From assembly GCF_011045165.1 (NCBI RefSeq), contig NZ_JAAKZI010000015.1:28068-92067 (forward strand): DNA of 64,000 nt, given 5' to 3'. Below the pieces are notes generated by a model that was not told the DNA's origin, did no database searches, and was given only the letters and a program-made list of their open reading frames with translations. The stretch comes from Arthrobacter silviterrae. GTDB lineage: Bacteria; Actinomycetota; Actinomycetes; Actinomycetales; Micrococcaceae. Positions 39,515 to 48,695 of this stretch are shown here, piece after piece (within the stretch, counting starts at the first letter, position 1; the number at the start of each line of letters is the position of its first letter). The position numbers and the translations under genes were made by a program.

Positions 39515-40480
39515 ATGCCGTCCCTGGAAGAACTGCTCGCCTGCGCCCATGTCGTCACGCTGCCCATGCGGGTGAAGTTCCGCGGTGTGCTGGAGCGTGA
39601 GGTGCTGCTGCTTGAGGGGCCCGCAGGCTGGGCCGAGTTTGGCCCCTTTCTGGAGTACGACGACGGCGAATCGGCCAGGTGGCTCGCATCGGCCGTGGAA
39701 GCGGGCTGGGACGGGTACCCCGCCCCGGTGCGCGGCTGGGTACCCGTCAATGCCACGGTGCCGGCCGTCTCCGCCGACGAGGTAGCGAACGTGCTCGGTG
39801 CCTTTGACGCCGTGCACACCGTGAAGGTCAAGGTGGCTGAGGCCGGCCAGTCATTGCGTGAGGACATGGCGCGCGTGGCGGCCGTGCGGCAGCAGCTGCC
39901 GCATGCGCGGATCCGCGTTGACGCGAATGGCGGCTGGGACGTGGACCAGGCCGTGCAGGCGCTGGCGGCGATGTCCGTGTACGGGCTGGAATACGCCGAA
40001 CAGCCGGTGGCCACTGTGCCTGAACTGGCCGCGGTGCGCCACGCCATGGAAGGCTCGGTGCTGATTGCGGCGGATGAGAGCGTCAGGAAGGCCGCCGACC
40101 CGCTTGCCGTTGCCCGCGCCGGGGCGGCCGACCTCCTGGTGGTCAAGGCGGCTCCCCTGGGCGGCGTGCGCCGTGCGCTGGACATCGTGGCGGAGGCCGG
40201 GCTCCCGGCCGTGGTCAGTTCCGCCCTGGACTCCTCCGTGGGCATCCGCGCCGGCCTGGCGCTGGCAGCGTCCCTGCCGGACCTTCCGTACGCCTGCGGC
40301 CTCGGCACAGTGTCCCTAATGGCCGCCGACGTGGCCGCCGACAGCCTGGTTGCCGCGTCTGGTGGCATCTCGGTGCGCGATGTCGCCGCGGACCCGTCCC
40401 TCCTGGAGCGCTTCGCCGCCGCGCCCGAACGCCGCGACTGGTGGCTGGCCCGCCTCCGCCGCTGCTTTGCCCTGCTGTAG
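39515..40480 (+). CDS. menC: o-Succinylbenzoate synthase
   Basis: Enolase-superfamily dehydratase of menaquinone synthesis that makes o-succinylbenzoate from SHCHC. The 321-residue protein has the MenC pattern: VKVKVAE with the catalytic Lys near residue 103, RVDANGGWDVDQA (first metal Asp), YAEQPV (Glu), IAADESVR (Asp) and a second Lys in LLVVKAAPLGG. The ATG at 39515 is preferred to an upstream TTG. It has no ribosome site but a TACAGT box six bases upstream, so it is probably leaderless. menD starts 23 bases after its stop with its own -10 box. Confidence 0.9.
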   Translation: MPSLEELLACAHVVTLPMRVKFRGVLEREVLLLEGPAGWAEFGPFLEYDDGESARWLASAVEAGWDGYPAPVRGWVPVNATVPAVSADEVANVLGAFDAVHTVKVKVAEAGQSLREDMARVAAVRQQLPHARIRVDANGGWDVDQAVQALAAMSVYGLEYAEQPVATVPELAAVRHAMEGSVLIAADESVRKAADPLAVARAGAADLLVVKAAPLGGVRRALDIVAEAGLPAVVSSALDSSVGIRAGLALAASLPDLPYACGLGTVSLMAADVAADSLVAASGGISVRDVAADPSLLERFAAAPERRDWWLARLRRCFALL

Positions 40481-40503
40481 CCCGGCATGGCTAGAGTGGT
40501 GGC

Positions 40504-42327
40504 GTGACGTTACTGAATTCAATGGACGCTGCCCGGTACGTGGTGGATGCACTGGAACGCGGTGGGGTGCGCCACGTGGTGGTGGCCCCCGGATCCCGCA
40601 GTGCGCCCCTCGTGTACGCGCTCGCCGAGGCCGAAGCGGACGGTCGGCTCACCGCCTATGTCCGGATTGACGAGCGCGTTGCAGGGTTCACGGCACTCGG
40701 ATTGGCGCAGGGCTCTGGGGCGCCGGCCGCCGTGCTGACCACCTCCGGCACGGCCGTGGGGAACCTGATGCCCGCCGTCATGGAGGCCAACCATTCCGGC
40801 ACGCCGCTGCTGGTGCTTTCGGCCGACCGCCCCGAGGAACTGCGGGGCACCGGTGCCAACCAAACCACAGTTCAACTGGACCTTTTTGGCGAGCATGTGC
40901 GCTTTGCCACTGACGTTGCCGCCGGGGTTGACCCCACCAGCGCCATCGACACGGCGCTCAGTGCGGCCAAGGGACGCCTGGAGGGCATTCCGGCCGGACC
41001 CGCCCAGGTAAATTTGGCCTTCCGCGACCCGCTGACGCCCGCCCTTGACGGTTCCGAATGGGAACATTTGGCGCCGGTGGTTGATCCTGCGCCGCTGGTT
41101 GAGCCTGGCGAAACCCCTGGATCTCGACAGGCTCGATCAACGGGGCTTCTGGATCGATCAGCGGAAGTCTTTCCGGCCATTGCCCTGCCCGCCGCCAGGC
41201 ACCGCACAGTGGTCCTGGCCGGGCACGGGGCCGGTCCGGCGGCGGAACACTTTGCCCGCACCCTGGGCCTGCCGCTGCTGGCCGAGCCCTCCTCAAACGC
41301 CCGATTCGGCCCCAATGCCATCGGCCCGTACCGGCTGCTGCTGGACCACTTCGGCCCGGATTCCGCGGCGCCGATTGAACGCGTGGTGGTGTTTGGCCGC
41401 CCCACGCTGTCCAGGCCCGTTGCGCAGCTGCTGGCCCGGCCGGACCTGGAGCGGGCGCTCTATGTTCCCCGCCCCGTGGCCTGGTTTGAGGCCGGCCGCC
41501 GCCCGGAACTGGTGCTCACGCAATGGGGCCAATTGGTAGGTTTTGCCGGCTGCGGCCCGGACAGCTGGCTGGCGGCCTGGCAGGATGAGGCAGCCGGGGC
41601 GGAAAGCGCCCTGGACTCAGCCTTGGACCCTGCCTTGGATTCAGCGCTGGACTCGGCCCACCCTGGAACGCTGTCCGGTCCTGCCGTGGCCCGCGCCGTC
41701 TGGGCCCGGGCCCAGGAAGATTCCGTGCGGGGCGGCGCCGGCCTGGGCCGGGCCGGCAACCTCATGCTGGGCTCGTCAAACCCCATTCGCGACGTGGATT
41801 TGGCGGGACGCCCCGGGCTGGACGCTGACGCCCAGCCCGGTGTCCATGCCAACCGCGGCCTGGCCGGGATCGACGGCACCATTGCCACCGCCATGGGCAT
41901 AGCCCTGGCCTCGGGATCGCCCACCCGGGTGCTGCTGGGCGATGTCACGTTCTTGCACGACGCCGGTGCGCTGCTGTTGGGTGCGGGGGAGCAGGAGCCG
42001 GACATCCAGCTCATCGTCCTGAACGACGGCGGCGGCGGCATCTTCTCCGTCCTGGAACACGGGAGGCTGGCCGCGGCACCCAACTATGCGGACGCCGTCG
42101 AGCGCTTCTTTGGCACGCCCCACACGGCGGAGCTGGGGGCGCTGGCCGGAGCCTTCGGGTGGCGCCACACGCTTGTGCGCACGGCGGCGGAGCTCGCCGC
42201 CGCGCTGGCCCCTCCCGTGCGCGGCCGCAGCCTCATTGAGGTCGCGGCCACCCGGGAGGGCCTGCGCGGGCTGCACGAAAACATCCGTGCAGCCCTGAAC
42301 CGCGGGGCGGCTAAAGGACGCGGCTGA
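40504..42327 (+). CDS. menD: SEPHCHC synthase MenD
   Basis: Thiamine-diphosphate enzyme joining isochorismate and 2-oxoglutarate in menaquinone synthesis. The 607-residue protein opens with [15 protein letters not shown] and carries the ThDP-activating Glu in [14 protein letters not shown] near residue 60. It also has [16 protein letters not shown] and the C-terminal ThDP loop [14 protein letters not shown]. Compared with the usual 550-580 residues it is long. Two extra low-complexity pieces explain this: residues about 192-219, encoded by a palindromic repeat (41079-41160), and a four-fold ALDS repeat near residues 368-386. The GTG start lies six bases after TAGAGT. Its 3' end overlaps the convergent ABC gene by 17 bases. 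Confidence 0.92.
   Translation: MTLLNSMDAARYVVDALERGGVRHVVVAPGSRSAPLVYALAEAEADGRLTAYVRIDERVAGFTALGLAQGSGAPAAVLTTSGTAVGNLMPAVMEANHSGTPLLVLSADRPEELRGTGANQTTVQLDLFGEHVRFATDVAAGVDPTSAIDTALSAAKGRLEGIPAGPAQVNLAFRDPLTPALDGSEWEHLAPVVDPAPLVEPGETPGSRQARSTGLLDRSAEVFPAIALPAARHRTVVLAGHGAGPAAEHFARTLGLPLLAEPSSNARFGPNAIGPYRLLLDHFGPDSAAPIERVVVFGRPTLSRPVAQLLARPDLERALYVPRPVAWFEAGRRPELVLTQWGQLVGFAGCGPDSWLAAWQDEAAGAESALDSALDPALDSALDSAHPGTLSGPAVARAVWARAQEDSVRGGAGLGRAGNLMLGSSNPIRDVDLAGRPGLDADAQPGVHANRGLAGIDGTIATAMGIALASGSPTRVLLGDVTFLHDAGALLLGAGEQEPDIQLIVLNDGGGGIFSVLEHGRLAAAPNYADAVERFFGTPHTAELGALAGAFGWRHTLVRTAAELAAALAPPVRGRSLIEVAATREGLRGLHENIRAALNRGAAKGRG
41079..41160. repeat. REP-like palindromic element inserted in frame in menD
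   Basis: The inner arms GTTGAGCCTGGCGAAA (from 41098) and TCTCGACAGGCTCGATCAAC (ending 41141) form a hairpin; an outer GGTTGATCC / GGATCGATCA pair extends it. It reads through in the menD frame as [18 protein letters not shown]. The core resembles the GGTCGAGCTTGTCGAGACC repeat at 60883-60901 and 63932-63950, so it looks like a family of short dispersed palindromes. Confidence 0.6.
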
Positions 42328-43114
42328 GGAATTCCTGGGTCCGGTGGTGCTGCGGGTTGGCGATGATGTCGCGCGGATTGCCGCTCTCCACCACCACCCC
42401 GCCGTCCATGAACGTCAGGGTGTCGCCCACTTCGCGGGCAAAGCCGATCTCGTGGGTGACCACGATCATCGTCATGCCGGACTTGGCAAGGTTCTTCATG
42501 ACCTCCAGGACGTCACCGACCAGCTCCGGGTCAAGGGCGGAAGTGGGCTCGTCGAAGAGCATCAGTTCCGGCTCCATGGCCAGGGCCCGGGCAATGGCAA
42601 CGCGCTGCTGCTGGCCGCCGGAAAGCTGTGACGGGTAGAAGTTGGCGCGGTCGGACAGGCCCACCATCTCCAACAGTTCCAGCGCTTTCAACTTTGCCGC
42701 CGACTTGGACTGGCGCTTGACCTGCGTGGGTGCCTCAATCACGTTCTGCAGCGCGGTCTTGTGCGGGAACAAGTTGAAGCGCTGGAACACCATGCCAATT
42801 TCCCGGCGCTGGGCCGCGATTTGCTTGGCGTTCAGGTCGTGCAATTTGCCGTTGACCTCGTGGTAGCCGATGAGGTCGTCATGGACGTAGATCCGGCCGG
42901 CGCTGATGGTCTCCAACAGGTTGATGCAGCGCAGCAGCGTCGACTTGCCGGAACCGGACGGACCGATGATGACGGAGACTTCGCCCTGCCGGACGGTCAT
43001 GTCAATGCCCTTGAGGACATGGTGGTCGCCGAAGAGCTTGTGCACGCCCTGGATTTCCACGAGCGGCTTGGTCCGGGCCGTGGCCTGCTCTTTCAATGGT
43101 GCGGTCTCGGTCAT
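42311..43114 (-). CDS. Polar amino-acid ABC transporter, ATP-binding protein
   Basis: ATPase of a glutamate/glutamine-type ABC importer, 267 residues, on the inner membrane face. It has Walker [10 protein letters not shown] near residue 52, a Q-loop in [13 protein letters not shown], signature LSGGQQQR, Walker [14 protein letters not shown] and the switch VTHEIGFA. The HisP/GlnQ-type sequence CINLLE follows Walker A. The ATG overlaps the permease stop (ATGA). It is the last of three genes (binding protein, permease, ATPase) and overlaps the 3' end of menD on the opposite strand. Confidence 0.9.
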   Translation of the reverse strand: MTETAPLKEQATARTKPLVEIQGVHKLFGDHHVLKGIDMTVRQGEVSVIIGPSGSGKSTLLRCINLLETISAGRIYVHDDLIGYHEVNGKLHDLNAKQIAAQRREIGMVFQRFNLFPHKTALQNVIEAPTQVKRQSKSAAKLKALELLEMVGLSDRANFYPSQLSGGQQQRVAIARALAMEPELMLFDEPTSALDPELVGDVLEVMKNLAKSGMTMIVVTHEIGFAREVGDTLTFMDGGVVVESGNPRDIIANPQHHRTQEFLSRVL

Positions 43115-44085
43115 GACTGGCCGCCTTCCGTGGTTCCACCGGACGTTTCCACCGGTTTTGCGTGCGCTGCGGCCACGGCCGCCGTGGCCTTGACGGGTGC
43201 CTTTGTGACGTTGTCCACGCCCTTGCCGAAGTGGCGCTCAATGTAGTACTGGCCCACCATCAGCACCGAGGTGATGACGAGGTACCAGAATGCGGCCACC
43301 ATCAGCAGCGGGATGGGCAGGAACGTCCTGCTCGCCAATGCGTTGGTGACGAACGTCAGGTCCAGGGTGAACGGGACAGCCAACACCAGCGAGGTGGTCT
43401 TGAGCATGCCGATGGTTTCATTGCCCGTGGGCGGGATGATGACCCGCATGGCCTGTGGCAGGATGATCCGCCACATGACCTTTGAGCGGCGCATGCCCAG
43501 CGCCTCGGCAGCTTCCATCTGGCCGTTGTCCACGGACTTGAGCCCGGCACGGAAGATCTCCGCGAGGTATGCCGATTCATTCAGGCCCAGGCCCACGATG
43601 GCGGCAACGGTGGCGTTGATGACAGTGGCCGTGTCCCAGGAAAACAGCTCAGGTCCGAAAGGGACCCCCACAATGATCTTTGGATACAAGGCGCCCACGG
43701 AGCCCCAAAAGAGGAGCTGGGTGTAAACGGGAGTGCCGCGGAAGAACCAGACCCAGACCCAGGAAACGTACCTGAACAAGGGATTGTCCGACTGGCGCAT
43801 GAACGCCAGGAGGATGGCCAGCACAATGGCAATGACCATGGAGGTGACCGTCAGGATCAGGGTCCACCCCACGCCCTGGATCACCAGCACGTCGAAGAGG
43901 TAGGTCCGGAAGGTGCCCCAGTAGAACTTGGGGTTGGTGGTCATCGACTGGATGACCAGCACCAACACCAGCAGGATGACGGCGGCCCCAACCCACCGCC
44001 ACGGGTGGCGAACGGGAACTGCATCAATCAGTTCCACGTCGACACCCGCGTGATGGGAAGGCCGGCGCGTGAGGAGACGGCTCAA
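43111..44085 (-). CDS. Polar amino-acid ABC transporter, permease
   Basis: HisM/GlnP-type inner membrane permease of 324 residues. It has five or six hydrophobic segments and the EAA loop [31 protein letters not shown] (near residue 200) that docks to the ATPase. The N-terminal 35 residues and a C-terminal alanine-rich tail extend beyond the usual 220-280 residues. The frame opens with TTG at 44085, three bases after the binding-protein stop. A GTG at 44037 is an alternative and the true start is uncertain. A single permease gene suggests a homodimeric channel. Confidence 0.85.
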   Translation of the reverse strand: MSRLLTRRPSHHAGVDVELIDAVPVRHPWRWVGAAVILLVLVLVIQSMTTNPKFYWGTFRTYLFDVLVIQGVGWTLILTVTSMVIAIVLAILLAFMRQSDNPLFRYVSWVWVWFFRGTPVYTQLLFWGSVGALYPKIIVGVPFGPELFSWDTATVINATVAAIVGLGLNESAYLAEIFRAGLKSVDNGQMEAAEALGMRRSKVMWRIILPQAMRVIIPPTGNETIGMLKTTSLVLAVPFTLDLTFVTNALASRTFLPIPLLMVAAFWYLVITSVLMVGQYYIERHFGKGVDNVTKAPVKATAAVAAAHAKPVETSGGTTEGGQS

Positions 44086-44088
44086 CGG

Positions 44089-45024
44089 TTAGCCCGCCGT
44101 CGGGTTCAGCACGGCCTTGGGCAGGGCGCCGTCCGTGTTGTTCCAGTTCGTGAGGATCTTGGTGTACGTGCCGTCCTGGATCAGCTTGTTCATGACTTTT
44201 TCAACGACTCCCGCGAACACTGTGTCCGTCTTGGCAATGGCAATGCCCTGCTGTGCGGAGTCATAAACGGCACCCAAGGTCTCAAGCTGCCCGTTGGTCT
44301 TGGCCAGGGCATTCTTGATGATGGGGGAGTCGGCGCTCATGGCGTCGATGGTGCCGCCCACCAGGCGGGTGGTGACATCCGTCTGGTTCTTCAGCGAAAC
44401 AATGGTGATGGCGGGCTTGCCGGCCGCCACGCACTTGGCCGAACGGTCCTTGACGTCGGGATCTTCCTCAACCGTTCCCGTCTGGACGCCCACCTTCTTG
44501 CCGCAGAGGTTGTCCATGGTGATGCCCTTGGGGTTGCCCTTCTGAACCGCCCACAGCACGCCGGCGTTGAAGTAGCTGACAAAGTTCACGGCCTTGGAAC
44601 GCTCCGGGTTGATCGTGAAGGAGGACATGCCCAGGTCGTACACAGTGCCGAGCTTTGGCAGGATGGAGGAGAAGTCGGCTGTGTGGACCACGGCCTTCTT
44701 GCCCAGCGTGGCGGCGATGGCCTTGGCCAGGTCGACGTCGTAGCCGATGGGGGTTTGGCCGTCCTTGTCCAGGAATTCGGCCGGCTCATAGGACGTGTCG
44801 GAGCCAACGTCAATGGTGGCCTTGTCCTTCAGGGCTGCCGGGAGCAGGGCAATAAGTGCATCATCCTTGGCCACGGTGCTGGGGTCAAAGGTTGCCGGGG
44901 CGGACGCGCCGTTGGAGGACCCTGAGCCTCCGTCCTGGGATGCGGTGGTGCAGCCTGTCATCGCCAATGCGGCGACGGCGGCGACAGTAGCCAGGCGAAC
45001 GGTCAGCCTAGTTGAAATTTGCAT
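44089..45024 (-). CDS. Polar amino-acid ABC transporter, substrate-binding lipoprotein
   Basis: Extracellular binding lipoprotein of family 3, 311 residues. The signal peptide ends in the lipobox LAMTGC with Cys25 as the lipid anchor, followed by a glycine/serine tether. The binding domain shows IDVGSDTSYEPAEFLDKDGQTPIGYDVDLAKAIA (about residues 66-99), the SSFTINPERSKAVNF hinge and a VGVQTGT segment. A glutamate, glutamine or other polar amino acid is the likely ligand. The ATG has AAAGGG upstream. Its promoter carries a Crp/GlxR-like site (45080-45095), which suggests control by carbon status. Confidence 0.9.
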   Translation of the reverse strand: MQISTRLTVRLATVAAVAALAMTGCTTASQDGGSGSSNGASAPATFDPSTVAKDDALIALLPAALKDKATIDVGSDTSYEPAEFLDKDGQTPIGYDVDLAKAIAATLGKKAVVHTADFSSILPKLGTVYDLGMSSFTINPERSKAVNFVSYFNAGVLWAVQKGNPKGITMDNLCGKKVGVQTGTVEEDPDVKDRSAKCVAAGKPAITIVSLKNQTDVTTRLVGGTIDAMSADSPIIKNALAKTNGQLETLGAVYDSAQQGIAIAKTDTVFAGVVEKVMNKLIQDGTYTKILTNWNNTDGALPKAVLNPTAG

Positions 45025-45067
45025 GTTTTACCCTTTGTTTCTTAGCTGGAGCAGAGCGATGGAATCT

Positions 45068-45095
45068 AGTGTAGCGCCCTGTGATTTGCATCACG
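45068..45095 (-). promoter_or_regulatory. Promoter with Crp/GlxR-like site for the amino-acid ABC operon
   Basis: On the minus strand a TACACT -10 box occupies 45073-45068. Upstream of it, 45080-45095 reads TGTGATTTGCATCACG on the plus strand, matching the TGTGA-N6-TCACA consensus of Crp/GlxR proteins except at the last base. Its position over the expected -35 region suggests repression. A near-identical sequence lies at 27208-27223. Confidence 0.6.
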
Positions 45096-45180
45096 GTAAA
45101 CGATGTTTCACTATTGAACAACTTTTTCGGCCGCTTTGCAAGGGGCCGGGGAAGGACGCTGTCTGTAATTCCGGACTCTG

Positions 45181-46518
45181 TTAGCCGTGCAGTCCCAGGG
45201 CTTGGAGCATGGGACGGAACTTCGCCCATGTCTCCGCCAATTCGGCCTCGGGGTCTGACGCCTCCACAATGCCCGCTCCGGCGTAGAGCCGTGCCTGGTG
45301 GGGCGATTCCAGCACTGCTCCGCGCAGGGCGATTCCCCACTCGCCATTGCCGGCACCATCCAGCCAGCCAACGGGACCGGCGTAGGGCCCGCGGTCCATT
45401 TTCTCCAGTTCCAGAATCAACTTCCCGGCGTTGTCCCGGGGGGTGCCGCACACGGCTGCCGTGGGGTGCAGGGCCTCCACGAGGGCCAGGGACGTGGGCA
45501 GGTGGCCGTCAATGCCTGCCAGCTCGGCCGTCACGTCGGAGGCCAGGTGCCACACGTTTGGCAGTTCAAGGATGAACGGAACAGCCGGGAATGACAGGTC
45601 GGTGGCGAACGGGGCCAGTTGCCGGGTCAGGGACCGGACGGCAAAATCATGCTCCTGCCGCTGCTTGTCGGAGCCGCCCAAAACGGTGGCGGCGAAGTCC
45701 ACGGAGCCGGCCGGCTCGTCCTCCCGGTCCAGGGTGCCGGCCAACACCCGGGCCTGGGCCGTGGTGCCGTCCACCTTGATCAAAATTTCCGGCGTGGCGC
45801 CCACCAGCCCGCGCACCCCGTACGTCCAGCATTCCCCGTACAGTGCCGTCAATCGTTGCAGGATTGAGACACGCCGCAGCGGTTCGGCGAACGTGGCCAC
45901 CACATCGCGGGCCAAAACCACCTTGTCCAGGCCGCCTTCGGCAATGGCCCTGACTCCCGCGGTGACGGATTCCTTCCACTCCTCCTCGCTGAGCGCGCCT
46001 GAGGTGAGCGAACCGGCGGAGGCGCCCTCCGGCGTCGTGCCTGTGGCTTGGAAGGCGGACTCGCCGGACGCCAGTGCCGCACACAGCAGCGCGTGTGCGG
46101 AAGCGGAGGTGGGCGCGGTGCCGTCAACCGTCAGCTGGGTGAGCCAGGCCGTGCCGTCACGGAATCCCACCACCAGTGCCGGGATGACCAGTACGGATGG
46201 GTGGGAGCTGGTTTTGGAGAAGGCAAAGGAGCCGAAAGCCAGGGCCCCTGTGCCTGGGATGCGGACGGGGTCCTGGACCTGGGCTTGGGCGAGCACCTGC
46301 TTCCACCACTCTTCGGCGTCGGCAAAGCGTTCCGGGCCCGTGCCGGAAAAGCTGGCAATTTCGCCAAAACCGAGCAGGCCCTCACCGCGTCGCAGCCAGC
46401 AAAACGCGTCGGTGCGGAGCAGTTCGGCGGGAGAGGTGGCGGAATATTCACCCAGTGCAGCGGCGTCCAGGGCCGTGGTCAGGGTGCGCAGCGCAGGCGT
46501 GCCGGGGGATGCAGTCAT
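45181..46518 (-). CDS. menF: Isochorismate synthase
   Basis: Chorismate-utilising enzyme converting chorismate to isochorismate, the first step of menaquinone synthesis. The 445-residue protein has the C-terminal chorismate-binding fold: KVVLARDVVATF near residue 200, GATPEILI, the LPNVWHLASDVTAEL segment near residue 315, LHPTAAVCGTP near residue 352 and a DRGPYAGPVGW signature. The ATG at 46518 lies nine bases after a TAATCT box. EntC of siderophore synthesis has the same fold; divergence from menG and the nearby menC and menD make MenF the better name. Confidence 0.87.
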   Translation of the reverse strand: MTASPGTPALRTLTTALDAAALGEYSATSPAELLRTDAFCWLRRGEGLLGFGEIASFSGTGPERFADAEEWWKQVLAQAQVQDPVRIPGTGALAFGSFAFSKTSSHPSVLVIPALVVGFRDGTAWLTQLTVDGTAPTSASAHALLCAALASGESAFQATGTTPEGASAGSLTSGALSEEEWKESVTAGVRAIAEGGLDKVVLARDVVATFAEPLRRVSILQRLTALYGECWTYGVRGLVGATPEILIKVDGTTAQARVLAGTLDREDEPAGSVDFAATVLGGSDKQRQEHDFAVRSLTRQLAPFATDLSFPAVPFILELPNVWHLASDVTAELAGIDGHLPTSLALVEALHPTAAVCGTPRDNAGKLILELEKMDRGPYAGPVGWLDGAGNGEWGIALRGAVLESPHQARLYAGAGIVEASDPEAELAETWAKFRPMLQALGLHG

Positions 46519-46630
46519 GATGGATCAAGATTACTCGCTTGGGGCAGCCCGGCGTTGGCGGGCCGTGGGATGGGCCACAGGCGCCCAGGCCCGATGCACG
46601 AACCCGGGCAAAGTTTGAGACACTAAGGGG

Positions 46631-47356
46631 GTGAACCGTGCATCCCTTGAGAAGCGTCCGGCAGAAGTGGCAGCCATGTTTGACGACGTGGCCCCCAAAT
46701 ACGACATTGTCAACGACATCCTGTCGATGGGGCAGACGCGCCGCTGGCGGCGGATAGTCTTTGACGCCGTCGGCGCATCGGCCGGCCAGCGCGTGCTGGA
46801 TCTCGCGGCGGGAACCGGAACCTCCAGCGAACCGTACGCCGACGCCGGCATTCATGTGGTGGCCTGCGACTTCTCCGTGGGCATGCTCAGGGTGGGCAAG
46901 CGCCGCCGCCCGGACATTGACTTCATTGCCGGCGACGCCACCAGCCTGCCCTTCGCGGACAACTCCTTTGACGCCAGCACCATTTCCTTTGGCCTGCGCA
47001 ACGTCATCGACCCGAAGAAGGCGCTGCGGGAGATGCTGCGCGTCACCAAGCCGGGCGGCAAGCTGGTGGTGGCAGAATTCTCCCACCCCACCTTTGCCCC
47101 GTTCCGCACCGTTTACACCGAATACCTGATGCGCGCCCTGCCGGCCGTGGCCCGGAAAACTGCTTCCAACCCGGACGCCTACGTGTATCTGGCGGAGTCC
47201 ATCCGTGCCTGGCCGGACCAGGACAACCTCTCCGCCTGGCTCACAGAATCCGGCTGGGACGCTGTTGCCTACAGGAATTTGAGTGGCGGCATTGTGGCAG
47301 TGCACCGCGCTGTGAAGCCTTCCGCCGCCCCTTCGCCGAAGCCCGCCGCGAACTGA
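46631..47356 (+). CDS. menG: Demethylmenaquinone methyltransferase
   Basis: SAM-dependent methyltransferase for the last step of menaquinone synthesis, of the UbiE/MenG family. The 241-residue protein has the signature [22 protein letters not shown] near residue 20, the SAM motif [19 protein letters not shown] near residue 57, a [13 protein letters not shown] post-motif and [25 protein letters not shown] near residue 120. The GTG start has an AAGGGG stretch directly against it, too close for a normal ribosome site, and a GACACT box six bases upstream. It is followed after one base by the reductase gene. Confidence 0.92.
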   Translation: MNRASLEKRPAEVAAMFDDVAPKYDIVNDILSMGQTRRWRRIVFDAVGASAGQRVLDLAAGTGTSSEPYADAGIHVVACDFSVGMLRVGKRRRPDIDFIAGDATSLPFADNSFDASTISFGLRNVIDPKKALREMLRVTKPGGKLVVAEFSHPTFAPFRTVYTEYLMRALPAVARKTASNPDAYVYLAESIRAWPDQDNLSAWLTESGWDAVAYRNLSGGIVAVHRAVKPSAAPSPKPAAN

Positions 47357-47357
47357 G

Positions 47358-48695
47358 ATGAAGGTACTTATCGTTGGGGCCGGCCCCGCCGGTTCCACCG
47401 CAGCGTGGCACCTTGCCTCCGCCGGGATCGAAACCATCGTGCTGGAAAAGACCCGCTTCCCGCGGGAAAAGGTGTGCGGCGACGGCCTGACGCCGCGCGC
47501 CGTGCGCGAAATGCAGCTCATGGGCCTGCCGCACGTGGCCGGGGACGGCTGGCGCAAGAACAAGGGCCTGCGCCTGATCGCCGGCGGGCGCACGGTGGAA
47601 GTGCCCTGGCCCGAGCTCAGCAATTTCCCCAACTATGGGCTCATCCGCACCCGCCTGGGCTTCGACGAGGCCCTGGCCCGCCACGCCCAGGCCGCAGGGG
47701 CGCAGATCCTGGAGGGCCACTCGGTCACGCAGGCCCTGACGGACGGCGGCGGCACGGTGGTGGGTGCCAGGGCGTCGCTGTTGGACGGGGCCGGGCGGAA
47801 GACGGGAGAAACGCGGGACTTTCATGCCGACGTGGTCCTGGCCGCGGACGGCAACTCCACCCGGACAGCCGTGTCCCTGGGTCATGAAAAGCGCGACGAC
47901 CGGCCCATGGGTGTGGCCTACAGGACGTACTTCACCTCCCCGCGCCACGACGACGACTGGATGGAGGGCTGGCTGGAACTGGCCGCGCCCTCCCGTGCCG
48001 GGCAGCCAGGCAAGCCGCTGCCCGGCTACGGCTGGGTGTTTGGCGTGGGCGACGGCACCTCCAATGTGGGCCTGGGGATCCTGAACTCGTCCAAGGAATT
48101 CGGCAAGCTGGACTATCGGGCGGTGCTGCGCGACTGGACCGCCTCCATGCCGCCGGAGTGGGGCTTCACGCCGGAGAACCAGGTGGGGCCCATCCGCGGC
48201 GCCGCCCTCCCCATGGGCTTCAACCGCACGCCGCACTACTCGCCCGGGCTCATGCTGCTGGGCGATGCAGGGGGCATGGTCAGCCCCTTCAACGGCGAAG
48301 GCATTTCCTACGCCATGGAGTCGGCCCGCTATGCGGCGGAATTCATAGTCCGCGCCGCCGGCACCAATTCCCGCCTGGCTGCAAACCACGCATTGTCCGG
48401 CTACAGCGGCTTTGTCCGCGAGCAGTGGGGCAGCCACTTCACGTTGGGCCGGGTGTTTGCCGCACTCATCGGCAAACCGGCCGTGATGAAGCTGGCACTG
48501 CGCACCGGCATGCCGCTGCCCGCCCTCATGCACTTCGTGGTCCGGCTCATGGCCAACCTGACCGACCCGGGCGAACGCGGATTTGAGGATAGAGTGATTC
48601 AACTACTGGAGAAGCTGGTCCCCGCGACCGGCAACCAAGGCGCCAGCCGCATGTCCAAGCAACAATCCCTACCAATAGTTAGTGTTAAGCAGTGA
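47358..48695 (+). CDS. Geranylgeranyl-reductase-family flavoprotein (MenJ-like)
   Basis: FAD-dependent reductase of 445 residues that in related actinobacteria (MenJ) saturates one double bond of the menaquinone side chain. The N-terminal FAD motif is VGAGPAGSTAAWHLASAGIETIVLEK (residues 4-30). It is followed by FPREKVCGDGLTPRAV, the family signature, an AADGNSTRT segment near residue 167 and LLGDAGGMVSPFNGEGISYAMESAR near residue 302. Position between menG and a polyprenyl diphosphate synthase supports a role in side-chain saturation. The ATG at 47358 is one base after the menG stop region; the 3' end overlaps the next gene by GTGA. Confidence 0.85.
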   Translation: MKVLIVGAGPAGSTAAWHLASAGIETIVLEKTRFPREKVCGDGLTPRAVREMQLMGLPHVAGDGWRKNKGLRLIAGGRTVEVPWPELSNFPNYGLIRTRLGFDEALARHAQAAGAQILEGHSVTQALTDGGGTVVGARASLLDGAGRKTGETRDFHADVVLAADGNSTRTAVSLGHEKRDDRPMGVAYRTYFTSPRHDDDWMEGWLELAAPSRAGQPGKPLPGYGWVFGVGDGTSNVGLGILNSSKEFGKLDYRAVLRDWTASMPPEWGFTPENQVGPIRGAALPMGFNRTPHYSPGLMLLGDAGGMVSPFNGEGISYAMESARYAAEFIVRAAGTNSRLAANHALSGYSGFVREQWGSHFTLGRVFAALIGKPAVMKLALRTGMPLPALMHFVVRLMANLTDPGERGFEDRVIQLLEKLVPATGNQGASRMSKQQSLPIVSVKQ

